Shown here: in pieces, positions 58,916-64,000 of the stretch
Layout: the number at the start of each line of letters is the position of its first letter
Numbering within the stretch: the first letter of the stretch is position 1
NCBI RefSeq assembly: GCF_028640845.1
Contig: NC_080546.1
Location: forward strand, 57,609,409 to 57,673,408
Length of the DNA: 64,000 nt
Origin: Ahaetulla prasina
Taxonomy: Eukaryota > Chordata > Lepidosauria > Squamata > Colubridae
Direction of reading: 5' to 3'
Position numbers and translations under genes: made by a program
Notes under the pieces: generated by a model
Database searches by the model: none
Told to the model about the DNA's origin: nothing
What the model saw: the letters and a program-made list of their open reading frames with translations, nothing else

Positions 58916-60902
58916 TGTTTAACTCTGTTCTTTTAAGAACTATGCAATGAACAATAACTGTTTTAATAGAGTTAAGTCTACTACAATACATTTCAAATAT
59001 TTATGTAATGAAAACACTATTCATATAAGCACTAGATCCTGCATATAGTATTATTTATTATAATTATATATATGTGTATGTGTATTTATTTATTATAATT
59101 CTATTATAATTAAGACACATTGTCTTAATATAATCTATCATGCCAATTATTGATCCTGATAGTGTTTGATTTGTGATGCTGCATATTAGTTTTTGATATT
59201 TACCGGCTTTGTACATCTTATAAATGTATTTTTTTTCTTTTTAAAACTAAATCTGAAAAAATATTGAATTCAGGGGATTATTTGGAAATAAATAAAACTG
59301 CCAATTTCATGTCTTCAGGTGTGTGCATACTGAGAATAGCATGATTCTGACCATCTATTTCAAACCATATACTGTATAATAGGGAAAAATTTAGAACAAG
59401 AATAATAAGTTATTAAAATGCTGCAATAACTCTCTAGTGTGGAACATTACAGCATCTGTGCTTTATTGTATAGAGGGAAAAATGGAAATTTAATTGGTTA
59501 GTAATCACAATAAAAGAATACTCCTAAATTCCATAGATATCTTAACAATACCATAAATAATCAAGAAAAGAAACAAGGTGTCATTTACACCTCAGTCAAG
59601 GTATAAATGAGAATGTTTAAATTATAATATTTTAGACATTATTAATTCAGACATTATTAATTAGACATGACAAATCAATAGTTTTGGGAAAGGTGGAGGA
59701 AAGACGGAGAGGACCAGCAGCAGCAAGATAAATTGTACAATGTTAGAAGACCTGAGGGGCCAGGAGACCAGCTATCTGTTTGTTGGTGGGAGTTAACACT
59801 GACTTCTTTGTGCAAAATTAATCAAATCATTTACAGTAGAGATATAAGCAAATGCTTGTGATGAAGAGAGAATGGATATTGGTTTTTATTCCTCTTCAAA
59901 ATATGAAGCAACTGAAGTTAAGGGTGGACAAGTCAGGACAAATAAAGAAAACTGCTGTTACACATAGTGCACAAATAACTCAAGGAATTTGTTTCCTGAG
60001 GAGGCAAAGATGGCCATCAAAGCAGATGAATTTTTAAAAAGGTGAACCTATTTACAGAAAATAAGCGGCAATATATCACTTCAAAAAGACAGCATAACAT
60101 TATCAATTGCTAGAAGCTATAAGTGGGTGATACTATTACACTCAAATCCTCCCTGGGGATGTTTCATTGGTCCATGGAAAAAGAATGACAGATCTTCAGC
60201 CTAATCAGGATAGCTGTTATTTTGCTGGAGTGGTATCAGTTAGGAAGTTTATGTTAAAATGCAAACGAAATATATTTCTGTCACAACTTTAACATCACTT
60301 CAGGATAATGATAAATGTAAAGATAAAGTATGTAAGAATAGCAGAGTACTTGACATACTTCAATTGCCAAGTGAATCCCCAGCAATTGTTTTACCACTAG
60401 TTCAGTTACTTAGTGATGAGTTTACACTAGAACTAAGTATAAGCATGGGGATTACATAAACATCAGTGCATCTTCAGTCACAGTCAGTAATCACAGCTTT
60501 GGGCATGTAGCTTATTAGTGAATTCATCCCTGTCAAATAAATTTATCAGAGCAAAAAAAAAAAAAGGCATTACTGAAATTTGTAATGCTAAAATATCTAA
60601 GGTACAGAAAATATTTTGATGACTTTCAAAACAAGGTATTTTTTTTTCATTTCAATCTCACGTTAATTTTCCCATCTTTTCCAAGATTTTTAGGTAGCTA
60701 ACTACAGTTTCAAAATAGGTATGAGAAAACCATTTTAATTCTAATTAGATTAGATTAGTTATTTAATTTTTGTATTTTTGTAATTAATTATTGTAATTAA
60801 GATTTTCAACAAATCAAAACAAAAATGTTGCCTGGTATCTGTGGTGCTAGAATACCCCATTATAAAGTATGAGGACAGCAGAGTTATTTAATTAAGATTA
60901 TT
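58916..60902. other. GLRA3 intron 3, mostly unassigned
   Basis: 59690-59800 contains GGAAAGGTGGAGGAAAGACG and GTTGGTGGGAGTTAACACTG, reminiscent of the end of a squamate SINE or LINE, but I cannot assign it. The rest is AT-rich. The open frame at 60259-60459 is not recognised. Confidence 0.4.
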
Positions 60903-60924
60903 TAACCCTAACCCTAACCCTAAC
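60903..60924. repeat. Short interstitial telomeric repeat (TAACCC)n
   Basis: 22 bp of perfect period 6, 3.7 units of TAACCC. Coding sequence of the BovB element (IPDEYTVGVTN...) is readable from about 60931, so the repeat abuts the 5' truncation point of BovB. Confidence 0.85.
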
Positions 60925-61199
60925 TAAATCATATCCCTGATGAATATACAGTAGGGGTGACAAATAAATTTAAAGAATTAGATCTGATAGACAGAGTGCC
61001 TGATGAACTATGGACAGAGGTTCGCAACAATGTACAAGAGGTAGCAACTAAAACCATTCCAAAGAAAAAGAAATGCAAAAAAAGCAAAATGGCTGTCTGA
61101 GGAAGCTCTGCAAATAGCTGAGGAAAGAAGGGAAGCGATAGGCAAGGGAGAAAGAGAAAGATACACTCAGTTGAATGCAGAATTCCAGAGAACAGCTAG

Positions 61200-61855
61200 A
61201 AGAGATAAGAATGCATTCTTAATGAACAGTGCAAAGAAATAGAAGAAAACAATAGAATAGGGAGGACCAGAGATCTATTCAAGAAAATTGGAGATATGAA
61301 GGGAATGTTTCATGCAAAGATGGGCATGATAAAGGACCAAAATGGCAGGGACCTAACAGAGGCAGAAGAGATTAGGAAGAGGTGGCAAAATTACACAGAA
61401 GAATTATACAAGAATGAGCTTAACATCCCTGATAACCACGATGGAGTGGCACTAACCTTGAGCCAGACATCCTAGAATGTGAAGTCAAATGGGCCTTAGG
61501 AAATCTGAGCAACAACAAAGCTAATAGAGGAGACAGTATTCCAGCTGAGCTATTCAAAATCTTAAAAGACGATGCAGTAAAAGTGCTACACCCAATTTGC
61601 CAGCAAATTTGGAAAACTCAGCAATGGCCACAGGATTGGAAAAGGTCAGTTTACATTCCAATTCCAAAGAAAGGCAATGCCAAAGAATGTTCAAACTATC
61701 GCACCATTGCACTCATTTCACATGCTAGTAAGGTTATGCTTAAAATCCTACAAGCTGGGCTCCAGCAGTATGTGGATTGAGAACTACCAGAAGTATAGGC
61801 AGGATTTTGTAGAGGCAGAGGAACTAGACATCAAATTGCCAACATACGCTGGATC
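61200..61855 (+). pseudogene. BovB ORF2, upstream broken part
   Basis: Readable as QCKEIEENNRIGRTRDLFKK, FHAKMGMIKDQNGRDLTEAE, RWQNYTEELYK, LEPDILECEVKWALGN, QIWKTQQWPQDWKRS and IPIPKKGNAKECSNYRTIAL. There is a frameshift near 61455, stops near 61780 and 61798 (after LQQYVD), and further damage before 61856. Confidence 0.85.
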
Positions 61856-62971
61856 ATGGAGAAAGCTAGAGAGTTCCAGAAAAACATCTACTTCTGCTTC
61901 ATTGACTATGCTAAAGCCTTTGATTGTGTGGATCACAACAAATTGTGGCAAGTTCTTAAAGAGATGGGAGTACCAGACCATCTTTTTTGTCTCTTGAGAA
62001 ACCTGTATGCGGGTCAAGAAGCCACAGTGAGAACTAGACACGGAACCACTGATTGGTTCAAAATTGGGAAAGGAGTCCGGCAAGGCTGTATACTATCACC
62101 CTGCCTATTTAACTTATGTGCAGAACACATCATGAGAAAGGCGGGGCTGGATGAATCAAAAATTGGAATTAAGATTGCCGGGAGAAATATCAACAACCTC
62201 AGATATGCAGATGATACCACTCTAATGGCAGAAAGCGAAGAGGAATTAAAGTGTCTCTTGATGCGGGTGAAGGAGGAGAGTGCAAAAGTTGGCTTGAAAC
62301 TCAACATTAAGAAAACTAAAATCATGGCATCCGGGCCTCTCAATTCCTGGCAGATAGATGGTGAAGAAATGGAGGTAGTGACAGATTTTATTTTCCTGGG
62401 CTCCAAGATCACCGCAGATGGGGACTGCAGCCAAGAAATTAAAAGACGCTTGCTCCTGGGGAGGAAAGCTATGGCAAATCTAGACAGTGTACTAAAAAGC
62501 AGAGACATCACCCTGCCAACAAAAGTGCGTATAGTCAAAGTTATGGTTTTCCCAATTGCAATGTATGGCTGTGAAGGTTGGACCATAAGAAAGGCTGAGC
62601 GCCAAAGAATTGAGGCCTTTGAACTCTGGTGCTGGAGAAGACTCCTGCGAGTCCCTTGGACTGCAAGGCGAACAAACAAGTCAGTTCTAGAGGAGATCAA
62701 CCCTGACTGCTCTTTAGAAGGCCAGATCCTGAAGATGAAACTGAAATACTTTGGCCATCTAATGAGAAAGAAGGACTCACTGGAGAAGAGCCTAATGCTG
62801 GGAAAAATTGAAGGCAAAAGAAGGGGACGACAGAGAATGAGGTGGCTGGATGGAGTCACTGAAGCAGTAGGCATGAGTTTAAATGGACTCCAGAGGATGG
62901 TAGAGGACAGGAAGGCCTGGAGGAATGTTGTCCATGGGGTCGCGATGGGTCGGACACGACTTCGCAACTAA
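61856..62971 (+). CDS. BovB reverse transcriptase, C-terminal open frame
   Basis: 371 codons without a stop. It begins MEKAREFQKN, then CFIDYAKAFDCVDHNKL with the catalytic Asp, GVRQGCILSPCLFNL (palm), LRYADDTTLMAESEEEL with the catalytic YADD, FLGSKITADGDCSQEIKRR, and the RTE C-terminal domain MYGCEGWTIRKAE, WCWRRLLRVPWTARRTN and KRRGRQRMRWLDG, ending GVAMGRTRLRN. All core RT residues are intact, so the copy is young in this part, but the upstream ORF is broken and truncated, so it cannot move by itself. The Met is the first in frame, not a true start. Confidence 0.93.
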   Translation: MEKAREFQKNIYFCFIDYAKAFDCVDHNKLWQVLKEMGVPDHLFCLLRNLYAGQEATVRTRHGTTDWFKIGKGVRQGCILSPCLFNLCAEHIMRKAGLDESKIGIKIAGRNINNLRYADDTTLMAESEEELKCLLMRVKEESAKVGLKLNIKKTKIMASGPLNSWQIDGEEMEVVTDFIFLGSKITADGDCSQEIKRRLLLGRKAMANLDSVLKSRDITLPTKVRIVKVMVFPIAMYGCEGWTIRKAERQRIEAFELWCWRRLLRVPWTARRTNKSVLEEINPDCSLEGQILKMKLKYFGHLMRKKDSLEKSLMLGKIEGKRRGRQRMRWLDGVTEAVGMSLNGLQRMVEDRKAWRNVVHGVAMGRTRLRN

Positions 62972-62980
62972 CAACAACAA

Positions 62981-64000
62981 ATTTTTGGCATGGTCTAAAA
63001 TTCCATCTTTAATTCTACCTTTCCACCTTCCAGCCTTTACCCACTTATCTCATAGTTATGTGCCACTGAATATATATGCACTTTTTAAATTCAAGAGTGA
63101 GGAATATAAAGTAAGATGTTATTTATCTACTATTGTAAGAAAACAAACCTGGTATAACTTTTTTTGAATATTTTAAGACTTAACAATATGCACATGTGTG
63201 GAGCCAATACTGGCATAATTTTTCTTGATTAATCAATTGTGCTGTAGGACTTCATAGAGCAAATAGGCTTTAAAGCATGCATGCTTTCCTTAGACTATAG
63301 AATAAGCAATATCAAATTGTTTCTTTTCCTTAATTTTTAAAAAATTCTAATTGCTTGTTTGTAGCTGGAAAATCTGGCAATTGTAAATTATCCTGGAAAA
63401 GGTTGTATTGTTATTATTCAAAATTCATAAAAAACAAACAAACCCCACAGTATTTTAGTATTGATATCATCTGAAACTATTGTAGTTTAGAATGAAAAAG
63501 AAAGGTTCAATGATTTCAGATCATAACTTTATTAAACTTTCTTGTTTACAAATTCTGAATGACAATAACAATAGAAAGCAATATAATACAGTCAAAGATT
63601 AATAAAAACAATCTTTGTACAGTAGCATTTTTGCCTGAATCTCTAAAAATAAAGCCACAGAATCTATTCATTTTTACATTAATTATTGACAATATGAAAT
63701 CATAAAGCACCATATTTGATTATAACCTTGCTGAGATTGCATTAAATACTATCTGTAAGCACTAATTGAATTCCTTTGGAAACATATTAACTGAAAACTA
63801 ATTTAAAACTCCATTTGAATGTAGAAATTCCATTTAGCATGAATTTCCCATTCATTCCAGTGGAAGAAGCTATTTTCAATCTGCATTCTTTTGTCTAGAC
63901 TAGAGTAAACTTTAGTGAACTGCAGTGACATATATTTTCCCCAAAAGGTTTAATGAGAGCAACACTCAGAATACTATTACAAAGATAAAGTTAAAGCTGC
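62981..64000. other. GLRA3 intron 3, nothing recognised
   Basis: AT-rich; no exon 4, RNA gene or named repeat up to the window end. Confidence 0.5.

Larger units (their letters stand above)
60926..62980 (+). mobile_element. BovB (RTE-clade) LINE, 5'-truncated
   Basis: From about 60931 the sequence encodes IPDEYTVGVTN, KELDLIDRVPDELWTEVR, PKKKKCKK and further BovB ORF2 segments in changing frames, then the long open frame from 61856. The 3' end GGGTCGGACACGACTTCGCA and an AACAACAACAA tail (to 62980) are the BovB terminus. The endonuclease part is missing. BovB is known for patchy distribution and horizontal transfer between squamates and ruminants. Sense orientation in GLRA3 intron 3. Confidence 0.95.

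Noticed and set aside
60259..60459. 66-codon open frame
   Set aside because: No recognised product or splice sites; within intron 3.
60903..60924. True chromosome end
   Set aside because: Only 3.7 telomeric units, with ordinary sequence on both sides; an interstitial repeat.
62014..62967. 317-codon open frame on the minus strand
   Set aside because: Shadow of the BovB reverse transcriptase on the + strand.

Overview
The window is vertebrate nuclear DNA, AT-rich, intron-rich and dense in interspersed repeats. The repeat set points to a squamate, most likely a snake: a BovB (RTE) LINE, Sauria-type SINEs, CR1/L2/L3-type LINEs, a LINE 3' end that runs into AGAAT-type pentanucleotide repeats, several hAT MITE families, a Penelope-like element and GATA/TATC microsatellites. 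This identification is inference; no species-level marker was tested.

The only host gene I can support is the 5' part of GLRA3 (glycine receptor alpha-3 subunit) on the + strand. Coding exon 1 (34373-34443), exon 2 (45753-45880) and exon 3 (53572-53639) join in frame, with intron phases 2, 1 and 0, into the first 89 residues: signal peptide, mature N terminus and the start of the ligand-binding domain. Exon 4 was not found and should lie beyond 64000. Introns 1 and 2 are about 11.3 and 7.7 kb. A CpG-richer stretch just before the start codon is the probable 5' UTR/promoter.

Layout. 1-21.7 kb is intergenic, with an L3/L2-type LINE (2.46-4.25 kb), a nearly complete CR1-like LINE carrying ORF1 and ORF2 remnants (9.7-13.9 kb), hAT MITEs with 8-bp target duplications, SINEs and microsatellites. 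21.9-33.5 kb is a mosaic of direct duplications: about six blocks recur in changed order, and the joints I could read carry 7-15 bp of shared sequence. Matched target duplications of a hAT element trapped inside show which copy sits at the original site. 33.6-64 kb is GLRA3 with repeats in its introns: CR1 in intron 1; a Penelope-like inverted pair with a hammerhead-ribozyme-like core, an L2 LINE and a hAT in intron 2; a Gypsy fragment split by a hAT and a BovB copy in intron 3, the BovB preceded by a short telomere-type repeat.

I see no new multi-gene system. The observations most worth following up are the duplication mosaic, the hammerhead-like motif, the filled/empty pair of a foldback element, the telomeric repeat at the BovB junction, and a Thr-to-Met change in a normally invariant GLRA motif.
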